A stretch of 64,000 nucleotides of DNA from DATFVA01 sp963832355 (GTDB lineage: Bacteria; Bacteroidota; Ignavibacteria; Ignavibacteriales; Ignavibacteriaceae): NCBI GenBank assembly GCA_963832355.1, contig CAWHTX010000022.1:1-64000 (forward strand), read 5' to 3'. Positions 1 to 9,626 of the stretch are shown piece after piece. Below the pieces are notes generated by a model. The model saw nothing but the letters and a program-made list of their open reading frames with translations, had not been told where the DNA came from and searched no databases. The first letter of the stretch is position 1, and each line of letters starts with the position of its first letter. Both the position numbers and the translations under genes were made by a program.

Positions 1-97
1 CAAGGTAATCAAAAGAGCTCACCGCGTGGTGACCCTGGAGGACGGAAAAATAAAATCGGATGAACAACGGAAAGTGCTGCAGAAGGATGAAGGCTAA
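1..97 (+). CDS. ABC transporter ATP-binding protein, C-terminal end (partial)
   Basis: An open frame enters the window and stops with TAA at 95-97. Its last residues read AHRVVTLEDGKI and then a short charged tail. The R-V-x-x-L-x-D-G-x-I pattern is the typical end of the nucleotide-binding domain of ABC exporters of the LolD/MacB type. Only about 31 codons are visible, so transporter class and substrate cannot be read. The next gene begins inside its last codons, so the two are probably co-transcribed, which would suit an envelope-directed exporter beside an outer-membrane barrel. The family call rests on one short motif. Confidence 0.6.
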   Translation, partial: KVIKRAHRVVTLEDGKIKSDEQRKVLQKDEG

Positions 98-1280
98 AAT
101 ACTTCTGATACTCTTGTTAGCACTCCCGGCCAGCGCATCTGCCCAGCTGCCTGTTACCGATGTTTACGGATATGCCAAGTATCTTTTCGGTACCACTAAA
201 TATCCTTTCTATAATGAGAGATTTGTGGATCACCTTATTCACGCACGCCTGAATACAAGGTGGTATCCTCTCAGCTCACTGACGGCAGCGCTTGAGTTCA
301 GGTTCCGTGCCTACTATGGTGAGAGTGTTGAAAAGATTCCCAATTTCCTTGACCAGATTAAATCGCATCACCAATTTGCTGACCTTGACGCAGTGCTGTG
401 GGATAAGGGAAAATCACTCGGTTATCTTGAAACCGACAGGCTGTGGCTCGACTGGGTGAAGGACAAATTTGAAGTAACCGTCGGCCGTCAGCGTATAGCA
501 TGGGGAACCAGCTGGGTATGGAACCCGACTGATCTTTTTAATCCGCAGTCGCCCCTCGATTTTGATTACGAAGAACTGCCGGGCACCGATGCGTTAAGGT
601 TCCAGTATTACACGGGTCCCGTTACAAAAGTTGAAGCGGCTGTTCGTCCCGCAAAGACAGTGGACAGGATGATTGCCGCAGGACTTGTCTCCTTCAATAA
701 TTGGGATTATGATTTTAACCTGATAGGCGGGGTAAAGGATAACCGCTGGGTAGTTGGCGGGGGGTGGTCGGGCGATATCCTTGATGCCGGATTCCGGGGA
801 GAATTTACTGTGACACAAAAACCGGAGACAATTCAGAAATACAAAAATCTCTCCGTTATATTACCTGTGTACGAACCTATTTCATCTTTCAAAGATCCCG
901 TCTTTTCGTTTGTTTTATCGGGAGATTACACATTCCCCAACAGCTTCTATATCCATACAGAGGTGATGTACTATAATGCAGGGAAGACAGAGTATACAGG
1001 ACTCTATCAGCAGGAAGCGCTCGATCTGGGAATGCTTTCTCCCTCGAGGTGGTCGATTTACCAGGAATTCTCTTATGATATAACGCCGCTTCTCAGAGGC
1101 AGTCTTTTCGGCATCTTTAATCCGGATGATAAATCATACGTTATAGTTCCTTCGGCAAGCTATTCGGTTATCACCAATCTCGATCTCTATGTAATTGCTC
1201 TCCTGTTTAACGGTGATACACTTACCCAGTACGGTGATTACGGCAGTTCTCTATATGTAAGGGTGAAATATTCTTTCTAA
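87..1280 (+). CDS. outer-membrane beta-barrel protein, DUF1302/porin-like
   Basis: Product of about 397 residues with a signal peptide (MKAKILLILLLALPASASA, then Q). The rest is dominated by alternating aromatic and polar strands and ends in an aromatic residue (KYSF), as outer-membrane barrels do. A segment near residues 135-170 (VGRQRIAWGTSWVWNPTDLF) resembles the GRQ-x-x-x-WG signature of DUF1302-like and porin-like barrels. I chose the ATG at 87, which begins the signal peptide directly and overlaps the upstream ABC gene by 11 bases. An in-frame ATG at 60 would add nine basic residues, and neither start has an ideally spaced ribosome site. It may be the outer-membrane partner of the adjoining ABC system, but no substrate can be inferred. 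Confidence 0.75.
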   Translation: MKAKILLILLLALPASASAQLPVTDVYGYAKYLFGTTKYPFYNERFVDHLIHARLNTRWYPLSSLTAALEFRFRAYYGESVEKIPNFLDQIKSHHQFADLDAVLWDKGKSLGYLETDRLWLDWVKDKFEVTVGRQRIAWGTSWVWNPTDLFNPQSPLDFDYEELPGTDALRFQYYTGPVTKVEAAVRPAKTVDRMIAAGLVSFNNWDYDFNLIGGVKDNRWVVGGGWSGDILDAGFRGEFTVTQKPETIQKYKNLSVILPVYEPISSFKDPVFSFVLSGDYTFPNSFYIHTEVMYYNAGKTEYTGLYQQEALDLGMLSPSRWSIYQEFSYDITPLLRGSLFGIFNPDDKSYVIVPSASYSVITNLDLYVIALLFNGDTLTQYGDYGSSLYVRVKYSF

Positions 1281-1425
1281 GCTCTTAAATTACAGGTGAT
1301 TAGGGGATTTTGTTTTTACCGTATATTTTAGTATTTATAAGAGAATTCATTCCCAAAAGAGCAAATCAAAACATCAACCTTGGCAAACTGTAAGGAATTG
1401 TACATCTAATAAGGAGCTTTTATTA

Positions 1426-2961
1426 ATGAAGAAAATCGATCTTAAAAAAATTGCGAAGAAGATTAACGTAAGACAGCTGAAGGCAGAAGATTATGATCAG
1501 CTGGTAGAACTACAGAGACTATCATTTCCGGGGATGCCTACGTGGAGCCGTGAACAGCTTGATAGTCAGCTTGAAATTTTTCCTGAAGGGCAGATCTGCA
1601 TCGAGTACGACGGAGAGATCATTGCTTCTTCAAACAGCCTGATAGTTGATTTTGATATTCACGAGGATTACGACAGCTGGCAGCGGATAAGCGACAACGG
1701 ATATATTACAAATCATAATCCCGAAGGGGATACACTTTATGGAATTGAGATAATGGTCCATCCCGATTTCCGCGGAATGAGGTTATCGCGCCGACTTTAC
1801 GATGCAAGAAAGCAAATAGCCCGGAAGTATAATCTCAGAAGCATTGTAATAGGAGGCAGGATACCCGGATATTATAAGCAAAAACCGAAGATGACAGCAA
1901 GGGAGTATGTGGATAAAGTAATAAGCAAAGAACTGTATGACCAGGTGCTCACAGCCCAGCTCTCGAACGGCTTTGTACTGAAAAGGATAATGCCCACGTA
2001 TCTTGAATCTGATACTGAATCGGCGGGACACGCAACCCTGCTTGAATGGCCGAACCTCGATTATGTTCCGAAGCAGGCTAAAAGGTATGTAACATCAAAA
2101 AAAGTACGGATATGCGTGGTGCAGTACCAGATGAGGAGTCTGAAAAACTTTAAGGAATTCGCCACACAGTGTGAGTACTTTGTTGATGTTGCGTCGGGAT
2201 ACAAAAGCGACTTCATACTATTTCCTGAGATCTTCACACTTCAGCTGCTCTCATACCTGCCGAATGAAAGGCCCGGCATCGCCGTCAGAACACTGGCCGA
2301 CCTTACGCCGAAGTATCTCGATCTTTTCAACAAGCTTTCTATTAAGCATAACATTAATATTATCGGAGGCTCTCACTATACGCGGGAGGGAGATGACATA
2401 TATAATATCGCCTACCTGTTCAGGAGGGACGGTTCGATGGAGAAACAGTATAAAATTCATATTACTCCAAATGAGAGAAAGTGGTGGGGAGTGAAACCCG
2501 GCGATAAGATTGAGGTATTCGATACCGACAGGGGGAAGATAAATATTCAGATATGTTATGATATTGAATTTCCGGAACTCTCAAGGATTGCCACTCAGAA
2601 GGGAGCCGAGTTAATATTCGTGCCGTTCTGTACAGATGAAAGGTACGGCTACCTGCGTGTACGCTACTGCGCACAGGCAAGATGCATTGAGAATGGAGTT
2701 TATGCTGCCATTGCAGGTAATGTAGGTAATCTGCCCTTTGTAGAAAATATGGATATCCAGTACGCACAGTCGGGTATATACACACCATCCGATTTTCAGT
2801 TCTCACGTGATGCGGTTGCCGCGGAATGTACTCCCAATATAGAAACGGTAATTATCCATGATATCGATATGGAACTGGTAAAACGCCACCGTTTCAGCGG
2901 AAGCACACTTAACTGGAAGGACAGGAGAAGCGACCTCTACGAGGTTGTATTGAAGAAGTGA
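1426..2961 (+). CDS. GNAT N-acetyltransferase fused to a nitrilase-superfamily amidohydrolase
   Basis: A 511-residue two-domain enzyme. Residues about 13-215 form a GNAT acetyltransferase-like domain (acceptor/acetyl-CoA region GIEIMVHPDFRGMRLSRRLY). Residues about 227-500 form a carbon-nitrogen hydrolase domain with the full catalytic triad: Glu268 in FPEIF, Lys343 in YKIHIT and Cys377 in IQICYDIEFPEL. Nitrilase-superfamily members hydrolyse amide or nitrile C-N bonds through the Cys thioester. In this known fusion the acetyltransferase may act on the same small amine or amide, but the substrate is not known to me. Start supported by AAGGAG about 11 bases upstream. No signal peptide, so cytosolic. 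It stands alone between intergenic gaps of 145 and 242 bases. Confidence 0.9.
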   Translation: MKKIDLKKIAKKINVRQLKAEDYDQLVELQRLSFPGMPTWSREQLDSQLEIFPEGQICIEYDGEIIASSNSLIVDFDIHEDYDSWQRISDNGYITNHNPEGDTLYGIEIMVHPDFRGMRLSRRLYDARKQIARKYNLRSIVIGGRIPGYYKQKPKMTAREYVDKVISKELYDQVLTAQLSNGFVLKRIMPTYLESDTESAGHATLLEWPNLDYVPKQAKRYVTSKKVRICVVQYQMRSLKNFKEFATQCEYFVDVASGYKSDFILFPEIFTLQLLSYLPNERPGIAVRTLADLTPKYLDLFNKLSIKHNINIIGGSHYTREGDDIYNIAYLFRRDGSMEKQYKIHITPNERKWWGVKPGDKIEVFDTDRGKINIQICYDIEFPELSRIATQKGAELIFVPFCTDERYGYLRVRYCAQARCIENGVYAAIAGNVGNLPFVENMDIQYAQSGIYTPSDFQFSRDAVAAECTPNIETVIIHDIDMELVKRHRFSGSTLNWKDRRSDLYEVVLKK

Positions 2962-3203
2962 CGGAAACAGCAAGCCGGACGGCAGCGCAGGTTACGATCT
3001 TCCCGGGGGCAAATGCAATTCCTGCTCCCGCAACAAACGGCGCTGCAGTTACCCGACTGAGAATACGGAGTGAGCGGTTGAAATGAATAGAACGGCTTTT
3101 ACACGGTTTCATTGTTCCGGTTAACATCCGCAGAAAAATGATTTTTCCGGGTTTAACTTAAATTATTTATATTCCCCTAACCTCAAATAATAAAATACCT
3201 TAA

Positions 3204-6200
3204 ATGAAGGATGAATTTGTCGTAATAAGAGACCATGTCGAGGAATTTATCAATTCCTCACTGGTACGTCCATTAAACGAGCGAATTGACGAACAAATTC
3301 ACTTCATCAATTCTGTAAGTGATCTGGTTAAGACTCACATAATTGACCTTAAAGATCTTAAGGAAAACGAACCCCTCTTCTATAAGAAAATAGAGGAATA
3401 TAATTCAACACTCCTCAAGCTGCTTGAAAAGAGCACACCAGGCAGAGAGATACCCGGGTTCAAGGAAGAATTTTCCGGACTGGTTAAGAGTTATGATGCA
3501 TTTATTAAGCTGACTGACAGCAAAAGATCAGAGGAGCAGGATGGTGAGCGCTTTAGGTTTCTTGAAGGAGATACATTCGGTGTAAAGGGTATCAAAGTAA
3601 TTAAAAAAGCAGGGTATTTTATTACTACCTCTCCGCGAAGGACAATGAACCTCTTCAGGAAGCTGTTGCACAAACCTTCCCTGCCATTGAAATCGTGGAA
3701 AAGAAAAGTCTACTTCCGCAATTTAATTCAGCTGATAATAAAGGATTCATTTTTAATTAAGTCTTTTGAGCTTATAAATGAAATGGAAAGGGAGATTGCA
3801 TCAACCTGCCACTCAGCCTGGAAAAGTGAAGAGAAAATTAACAAGCATTTTACAGTTGATCTTCAGTTCGGTGATCTCAGAGAATATATACCCGTCGATG
3901 ACGAAATAAGTTTGTTTGATAAAGATCTCAATTCACTGCTGAAACAGATGCAGAAGATGAAAGAAAGCATAAAAACGAACACAGCAGTATATCTTGATGA
4001 AGTGTTCGATCGGCTCGACGACGCATACAAAAAAGCCGGAACCCTGGAATATCCATCCCGAAGGTACAGCAGGAAGAAGGTGATGAGTTCAGAAAAAAAC
4101 GTCGAAGAAAAATACAGTCAGCTTGCGGCGGGATGGAATAATACGTTTTTTGCTCTTCTGGAGGACTGGAAATTAAATAAGGATCTTTATCTTAATGAAA
4201 TCCTTGAAGTAGAGGAATTATATTCCCTGCGGTCGGAGATCAAAGAGAAGATCATGGGGAACGCCATACCTTCCCTGGATGAAATCAAGCGGGTTTTGTC
4301 GAGCAGCAGGAGCAGACTGGAACAGCAGAAGGAATCGGGCGGGTTCAGGGAGGCACTTCTGAGGGAAAAATCTGATTTGTACAAACTGCTTAACAATGGA
4401 TTGATTGACGCTGCTGCAGAGCTGCTAATGAATGAGGGTATTCCCGAAATTATTGATGGACTTGAACTCAACCTGAAAAGTAATATTGAAAAGACTTTGG
4501 AAAAAAGGGCTATCGTAAAAACTGCGGTATATGATCGTCAAATCAGGGATTCGGAAATTGAATATATCAAACCGGATGAGTTGATAAGATTTGAAATTCT
4601 GCCTGACTTTCTGAAGGAAACACAAAAACTGAAAACGGCAGTGATTGAAAAACTGGATGAGATCCAGAAAAATTTACGGGACGTTGATAAAATAGCAGAC
4701 TTTAACCTGGAGTCGGCCATCGCTTCTGCCGATACTTCCGGTGGTAAAGAAGGAGGAATGGATCCGGTATCCATAGCCTCAGAGGGACTGAAAAGGGCTA
4801 TAACCAAATCTGATGAAATAAAATCTCAGTTGTTTGAAGTACATGAGAATATTATCAAGACTTCCTCCGAATCAATTGCTTCATACAATAAACAAATATT
4901 AACTCTTACTGATTCTGATAATATTCTGGAAATACGACTACGACTTGCTAAAGCAAAAGCAATCGAAAAAACTGTTCAGTTCCGTACAACGACAATAAAG
5001 TCGATTAAAGGATTAATCCCCGGTATACTCAGCTTTTTAAAGGAGACTTTTACGCTCACCGGCAGTCTTTATAAAAATTTGAGGAAGAGGTTCGGACTGG
5101 AATCGAAGCAGGAGAAGATATCTACTGAAATATCTGATTTTCTGACGGAAACAGAAAATGCCGTAAACAAGCTTCCTTATGTATACCAGAGACTTTTCAG
5201 GATAGAACCGCTTGAGGATGAGAAATTCTATGAGAAGCGCACAGCTGAAATTGATAAGCTGAAGCTGGCATACGACAACTGGAAGAAAGGCCGGTACGCA
5301 CCGGCAGTGATCGTCGGTGAAAAAGGAAGCGGTATTACAACAACAGTAAACTTTCTGTTGAAGAATATGAATTTAGAGGAGGAATTAATCAGAGCCGACT
5401 TTGATAAAATTATAGAATGTGAAGAAAGTTTTCTAAAATTCTTTAGTGTAATGCTCAGATCGGATTTTCACGAAGCGGGGGAAATTTCTCACTTCCTGAA
5501 TTCAACGGGCTATAAAAGGATAATCATTCTTGAAAATATACATCACCTTTTCCATCGTAAAATTGGGGGCTTTGAATCATTCCGGAAATTCTTCCAGATT
5601 GTTTCTGCAACGAATAAAAATGTTTTCTGGATTGCCGGTTCAAATTTATATGCCTGGAATTACCTCGACAGAGTGCTTAGTATAAGCGATTATTTTTCAT
5701 ACATAGTAAAGCTTCAGCCGTTTACGGATGACCAGATTGTTGACATTATAATGAAGAGGCACAGAGTAAGCGGTTACAATATTAAATTTGAACCTTCCGG
5801 GGAGGATCTGCAGAACAGGAATTATCAGAAGCTGAGCGATACCGAAAAACAGAAATACCTGAAAGAAAAATATTTCTCTGAGTTAAATGATTTTGCAAGA
5901 AGCAACCTGAGTATATCCTTATTCTTCTGGATGAGCTCAACAAGAGAAGTGAAAACCGACACTATTATTATCGGTTCACTGGAGGGACTCGATTTTTCAT
6001 TTCTGCAGGGACTTGGAGACGAAAAGATTTTCAGTCTTTATGCACTGCTGATCCACGATGGTCTGACCACGAAGCAGCATTCGGTTATTTTTAACCAGGC
6101 GGAAGAAAAAAGCAGGCTTAATTTGCTGCTGCTGGCAGACGATGGTATAATTATAAGAACAAATGATAGATTTGTTATTAACCCTTTGCTTTACAGACAG

Positions 6201-6239
6201 ACAGTCAGTCTTCTGCAAACAAAAAATATTTTGCATTAG
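3204..6239 (+). CDS. large coiled-coil protein with C-terminal degenerate P-loop ATPase domain
   Basis: 1011 residues. The first about 680 are rich in charged heptad-like helices (long Glu/Lys stretches), suggesting extended coiled coil. Residues about 690-1011 look like an AAA/STAND-type ATPase followed by a winged helix. The Walker A-like segment is GEKGSGIT at residues 705-712, with Ile711 where the P-loop lysine is expected. The Walker B-like strand IIILEN (773-778) ends in Glu-Asn instead of Asp-Glu. A sensor-like strand (NVFWIAGSN) follows. Nucleotide binding may therefore be lost or use Lys707. No signal peptide or clear membrane helix. The stop is four bases before the MscS gene, so the two are co-transcribed. 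I do not recognise a named family. A cytoplasmic scaffold or regulator of the channel is only a guess. Confidence 0.75.
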   Translation: MKDEFVVIRDHVEEFINSSLVRPLNERIDEQIHFINSVSDLVKTHIIDLKDLKENEPLFYKKIEEYNSTLLKLLEKSTPGREIPGFKEEFSGLVKSYDAFIKLTDSKRSEEQDGERFRFLEGDTFGVKGIKVIKKAGYFITTSPRRTMNLFRKLLHKPSLPLKSWKRKVYFRNLIQLIIKDSFLIKSFELINEMEREIASTCHSAWKSEEKINKHFTVDLQFGDLREYIPVDDEISLFDKDLNSLLKQMQKMKESIKTNTAVYLDEVFDRLDDAYKKAGTLEYPSRRYSRKKVMSSEKNVEEKYSQLAAGWNNTFFALLEDWKLNKDLYLNEILEVEELYSLRSEIKEKIMGNAIPSLDEIKRVLSSSRSRLEQQKESGGFREALLREKSDLYKLLNNGLIDAAAELLMNEGIPEIIDGLELNLKSNIEKTLEKRAIVKTAVYDRQIRDSEIEYIKPDELIRFEILPDFLKETQKLKTAVIEKLDEIQKNLRDVDKIADFNLESAIASADTSGGKEGGMDPVSIASEGLKRAITKSDEIKSQLFEVHENIIKTSSESIASYNKQILTLTDSDNILEIRLRLAKAKAIEKTVQFRTTTIKSIKGLIPGILSFLKETFTLTGSLYKNLRKRFGLESKQEKISTEISDFLTETENAVNKLPYVYQRLFRIEPLEDEKFYEKRTAEIDKLKLAYDNWKKGRYAPAVIVGEKGSGITTTVNFLLKNMNLEEELIRADFDKIIECEESFLKFFSVMLRSDFHEAGEISHFLNSTGYKRIIILENIHHLFHRKIGGFESFRKFFQIVSATNKNVFWIAGSNLYAWNYLDRVLSISDYFSYIVKLQPFTDDQIVDIIMKRHRVSGYNIKFEPSGEDLQNRNYQKLSDTEKQKYLKEKYFSELNDFARSNLSISLFFWMSSTREVKTDTIIIGSLEGLDFSFLQGLGDEKIFSLYALLIHDGLTTKQHSVIFNQAEEKSRLNLLLLADDGIIIRTNDRFVINPLLYRQTVSLLQTKNILH

Positions 6240-6243
6240 TAAA

Positions 6244-7218
6244 ATGAAACTTAAAGCGATTATATTTATTATAATTTTCCTGTCGGCCTGGTGTCCTGCT
6301 GAATATGCGCAGGATTCCATTCCCGCATCAATTGACTCAACAGTCGTTTCAACTGATTCTGCACTCACCCGCCATACAGGCAGCGCTCTTTCCGGAACGG
6401 ATTCATCGTTAAACATAATTAACCAGCTTCAGCCCCCATCCATCCTTGAGGTCATTTCGGTAGGTAAGGTTATCTGGGCGATAATCTTCTTCGTTGTGGG
6501 ATTATACGTAATTAAGTTACTAACCAAAATCCTGGAGATCTTAGCAGAACGAAGTACACATTACAGGATCACGATAAAGGGTGTTATCCCGATAGTCAGG
6601 ATCTTCGGGTGGATGATAATAATATATATTGTAATTGCCGGGATTTTCCGTCCTCCTGTGTCCACTGTTATTGCTGTGACTGCTTCGGTAGGTATTGCTG
6701 TGGGATTTGCGGCCCAGGATATTCTTAAAAACATTTTCGGCGGTATTATGATATTGTTCGACCGTCCTTTCCAGGTTGGTGATAAAATTCAGCTGGGAGA
6801 GTATTACGGCGAGGTTATGAAGATAGGGTTAAGATCGACAAAGATCGTTACGCCTGATGATTCAACGGTTACCATTCCTAACGGCGAGCTGATGAATAAG
6901 TCGGTTTCCAATACAAATTACGGAGAGCCAAACTGCCAGGTTGTGGCGGAAATTTATCTTCCCATCGATATCGATACGGAAAGAGTCAGGCAGCTGGCAA
7001 CAGAGGCGGCACAGGTTTCAAGGTATGTATATCTGAATAAGCCAATTACAGTTTTATTTTTTAATGAGATCAAGGATAGGCGGGCGTACCTGAAGATGAG
7101 GCTGAAAGCATATGTGATTGATATACGGTACGAGTTCCAGTTTAAGAGCGATATGACCGAGCTGGTAATGAGGGAGCTGCTAAGGATCAACCTTATAACC
7201 ACCGAAGATTATAACTGA
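6244..7218 (+). CDS. MscS-family small-conductance mechanosensitive channel
   Basis: About 324 residues from the ATG at 6244, which gives a signal-like N-terminus (MKLKAIIFIIIFLSAWCPAE) followed by a Ser/Thr-rich periplasmic stretch. Three membrane helices follow, the last being the pore helix with the MscS signature (ASVGIAVGFAAQDILKN, then FGGIMILFDRPFQVGD). The beta domain (GEVMKIGLRSTKI, VTIPNGELMNKSVSN) and the C-terminal alpha/beta domain are complete. MscS channels open under membrane tension to release solutes during hypo-osmotic shock. An upstream in-frame ATG at 6163 lies inside the preceding gene and is unlikely. The spacing of four bases from the coiled-coil ATPase gene indicates an operon. 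Conducting specificity cannot be read from sequence. Confidence 0.93.
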   Translation: MKLKAIIFIIIFLSAWCPAEYAQDSIPASIDSTVVSTDSALTRHTGSALSGTDSSLNIINQLQPPSILEVISVGKVIWAIIFFVVGLYVIKLLTKILEILAERSTHYRITIKGVIPIVRIFGWMIIIYIVIAGIFRPPVSTVIAVTASVGIAVGFAAQDILKNIFGGIMILFDRPFQVGDKIQLGEYYGEVMKIGLRSTKIVTPDDSTVTIPNGELMNKSVSNTNYGEPNCQVVAEIYLPIDIDTERVRQLATEAAQVSRYVYLNKPITVLFFNEIKDRRAYLKMRLKAYVIDIRYEFQFKSDMTELVMRELLRINLITTEDYN

Positions 7219-7263
7219 TTACGGGGTGCCATCGTCTACAATAATAGAACATCTACGATGTCG

Positions 7264-8763
7264 TCAGGTAACGAGTACTTCTTTCTCTTTACGTGATTTA
7301 CCTTTATAAACAGGTATTTCAAAAGAAAATGTAGTTCCTTCGCCCTCTGTGCTTTCAACTTTTATATTAATATTATGCACTTCGAGAATTTTCTTAACGA
7401 TTGCAAGTCCCAGTCCAAGTCCTTCGACTGATGATTTTCCCGTACCCTTATGATACCTGTCAAATATATATCTCATCTCATCTTTCTTAATACCTTTGCC
7501 GCTGTCCTTAACATAGGTGATAACCTTATCTCCGGCCTCCTGAAGCCGGATTGTAACAGAACCGCCTGCGGGAGTAAATTTGAATGCATTATCAAGCAGG
7601 TTCTGAAGGACTTTTTCCATCATACCGATATCGGCATAGACAAGCGGGAGGTCATAAGCAAAGTTCAGTCTGAGATCAATATCTCTGCCTTCGGCAATTA
7701 TCTGGTTCTTCTGCTGAATATCCTGCGCAAGTTCGGCAACAGAGAATGCCTCGGGATCAGGTTTTGTTTCTCTTGCTTCAAGTTTTGAAAGTTCAAACAA
7801 CTCCTCTACAAGTTTCTTAAGTCTCTCAGTACTGCTGAGAATCGTATGCATATAGTTTTTGCGGTCCTCTTCAGAAAGTGTTTCAGACTTAAGAAGAATT
7901 GTTTCGATATAACCCTGAACTGCCGCAAGCGGAGTCCTGAGATCGTGAGACACATTGGCAACCAGCTCGCGTCTCAGGTTATCCATTGTCTTCATCTCTT
8001 CTATATTCTGCACAATAGTATCTGCCATCTCATTAAATGAATCGGCAAACTCATTGAACTCTCCGCGGCCTTTAAGTTTAATCCTTGCATTAAGGTTTCC
8101 GTTCTTAAATTCCCTTATCACGGTAACAATTTTTCTCATATTCCTGGTTATAAATCCAAGTGCAATAAGACTTATAATCGCAACACCGATAAGGGTGATT
8201 CCCATCGACCTCATTCCAAGTCGTAAAATATAACTTCCGAAAACAAGCTGCGTGGCATTTTCATACTCTTCGCCGCCCAAAATAACATAAATATATCCGC
8301 GGAACGTATCTCCCTCATAAACCTTTGCGGCCGAGAATGCTTTTTCACGATCGGCATTACGGGGATCAGGACCAAGAACAAAGGGCTCGTCCTTGCTTGA
8401 AACAAATTTCTTTATAGGTTCAAGCGAAACATATTTTAATCTTACAACTTTGTTGGGAGCAAAATAGGTCAGTATCTTTCCGTCTTTATCCAGGAGGTAA
8501 ACCTCAAGGCTGGGATTGATGATCATGATATTATGAAAGACATCTTTAAGGTTTTCGGTATTTGCTTTCCCGTCAACAAAACATTGATTCTCGGCGGCAA
8601 TATGAGGTGCTATTTCTGCATCGAGCTTCTGGTTTGTTTCCTGGAAATACATTTCAGCAGTATAAACCGATATGTACATATAGATTCCCGAGAGTATTAC
8701 CAGGACGATTAAGAATATCGCCGATATCTTCCAGAAGAGGCTGTGAAAAAACTTAGTTTTCAA
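7264..8763 (-). CDS. membrane sensor histidine kinase (HAMP, HisKA, HATPase)
   Basis: 499 residues. N-terminal membrane helix (about 12-32), an extracytoplasmic sensor region to about 180, a second membrane helix (about 185-207), then HAMP, a HisKA dimerisation domain with the phospho-acceptor His273 in ANVSHDLRTPLAAVQGY, and a HATPase domain with the N box (LLDNAFKF), G1 (DSGKGI) and G2 (GLGLGLAI) boxes. It senses an unidentified envelope signal and phosphorylates the response regulator encoded 13 bases upstream on the same strand, so the order is regulator then kinase. Length and architecture are typical of PhoR/VicK-like kinases. The signal itself cannot be inferred. Confidence 0.95.
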   Translation of the reverse strand: MKTKFFHSLFWKISAIFLIVLVILSGIYMYISVYTAEMYFQETNQKLDAEIAPHIAAENQCFVDGKANTENLKDVFHNIMIINPSLEVYLLDKDGKILTYFAPNKVVRLKYVSLEPIKKFVSSKDEPFVLGPDPRNADREKAFSAAKVYEGDTFRGYIYVILGGEEYENATQLVFGSYILRLGMRSMGITLIGVAIISLIALGFITRNMRKIVTVIREFKNGNLNARIKLKGRGEFNEFADSFNEMADTIVQNIEEMKTMDNLRRELVANVSHDLRTPLAAVQGYIETILLKSETLSEEDRKNYMHTILSSTERLKKLVEELFELSKLEARETKPDPEAFSVAELAQDIQQKNQIIAEGRDIDLRLNFAYDLPLVYADIGMMEKVLQNLLDNAFKFTPAGGSVTIRLQEAGDKVITYVKDSGKGIKKDEMRYIFDRYHKGTGKSSVEGLGLGLAIVKKILEVHNINIKVESTEGEGTTFSFEIPVYKGKSRKEKEVLVT

Positions 8764-8776
8764 AATTTATATTCCT

Positions 8777-9487
8777 TCATTCCTTAATTATTTCTTCAAG
8801 GTCGTTGAACCTGTAGCCAACCCCCCATGTTGTCAATATATAAGTAGGATTGGAAAGGTCGGTTTCAATTTTTCCGCGGAGCCTGTTGATATGGGAATTT
8901 ACTGTATGTTCATATCCATTATATGAATAACCCCAGAGAAGACTGAGAAGCTGTTCGCGTGTGTATGTCTTTCCGGGATGTGAAGCAAGCAGGTGAAGGA
9001 GTTCAAATTCTTTTGGTGTAAGATCTATCCTTTCACCTCTAAGGGTGACTCTCCGTTTGGTGACATCTATTAACAGATCGCCGACTTCAATATCATCTTT
9101 CTCCTCCTGGTCTTTCTGCAAAGCTTCAATCCTGCGGAATATAGCCTTCACTCTTGCAGTAAATTCTCTGATAGCAAAAGGTTTGGTAAGATAATCATCG
9201 GCGCCGAGTTCGAGTCCCAGCACCTTATCAAATTCCTCAGACTTTGCCGTAAGCATAAGGACAGGTGTATAGTTTTCCTGCTTCCTCAGCTCTTTGCATA
9301 TCTCGAGACCGTCAATATTGGGGAGCATGATGTCGAGTACAATAAGATCATAACTATTATCGACGGCTTCTTTTAATCCATCTTTTCCGTCATAGCATCG
9401 TGTTACTTCGCACCCCATATCCTTTAAATGGATATTTACAAGGTCCGAGATCGATTTATCATCTTCTATTACGAGAACTTTTTTCAT
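8777..9487 (-). CDS. OmpR-family response regulator
   Basis: 236 residues. Receiver domain at about 1-120 with the acidic pocket Glu8-Asp9-Asp10, phospho-acceptor Asp52 in LIVLDIMLP and the conserved Lys in LTAKSEE. A winged-helix trans_reg_C DNA-binding domain at about 135-230 (DLTPKEFELLHLLASHPGKT, then VNSHINRLRGKI and the TTWGVGYRF wing). It is a DNA-binding transcription factor controlled by the kinase encoded just downstream. All key residues are present. Target genes are unknown, although the divergent or flanking envelope genes are candidates. Confidence 0.96.
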   Translation of the reverse strand: MKKVLVIEDDKSISDLVNIHLKDMGCEVTRCYDGKDGLKEAVDNSYDLIVLDIMLPNIDGLEICKELRKQENYTPVLMLTAKSEEFDKVLGLELGADDYLTKPFAIREFTARVKAIFRRIEALQKDQEEKDDIEVGDLLIDVTKRRVTLRGERIDLTPKEFELLHLLASHPGKTYTREQLLSLLWGYSYNGYEHTVNSHINRLRGKIETDLSNPTYILTTWGVGYRFNDLEEIIKE

Positions 9488-9626
9488 TGATACTACTATC
9501 TCCTTTTTTCTGTTTTTAAAATACCGACAGAATGTAACGGAATTATCACATTTGTAATAAAAGTTTGCAACGGGAGATGTTTAGTGGAAAATAATAATTT
9601 ATGAGATAAGATACAGGAAAAGGGGG

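Noticed and set aside
2958..3086. 42-codon frame starting on GTG that overlaps the stop of the GNAT-nitrilase gene (GTGA)
   Set aside because: The overlap looks like translational coupling, but the product (Ala/Thr/Arg-rich) has no motif, no ribosome site of its own and the region is otherwise intergenic. Needs conservation to be believed.
7225..7262. CATCGT...ACGATG inverted repeat between convergent mscS and histidine-kinase genes
   Set aside because: Only six paired bases with a long loop and no T-run. Too weak to call a terminator.
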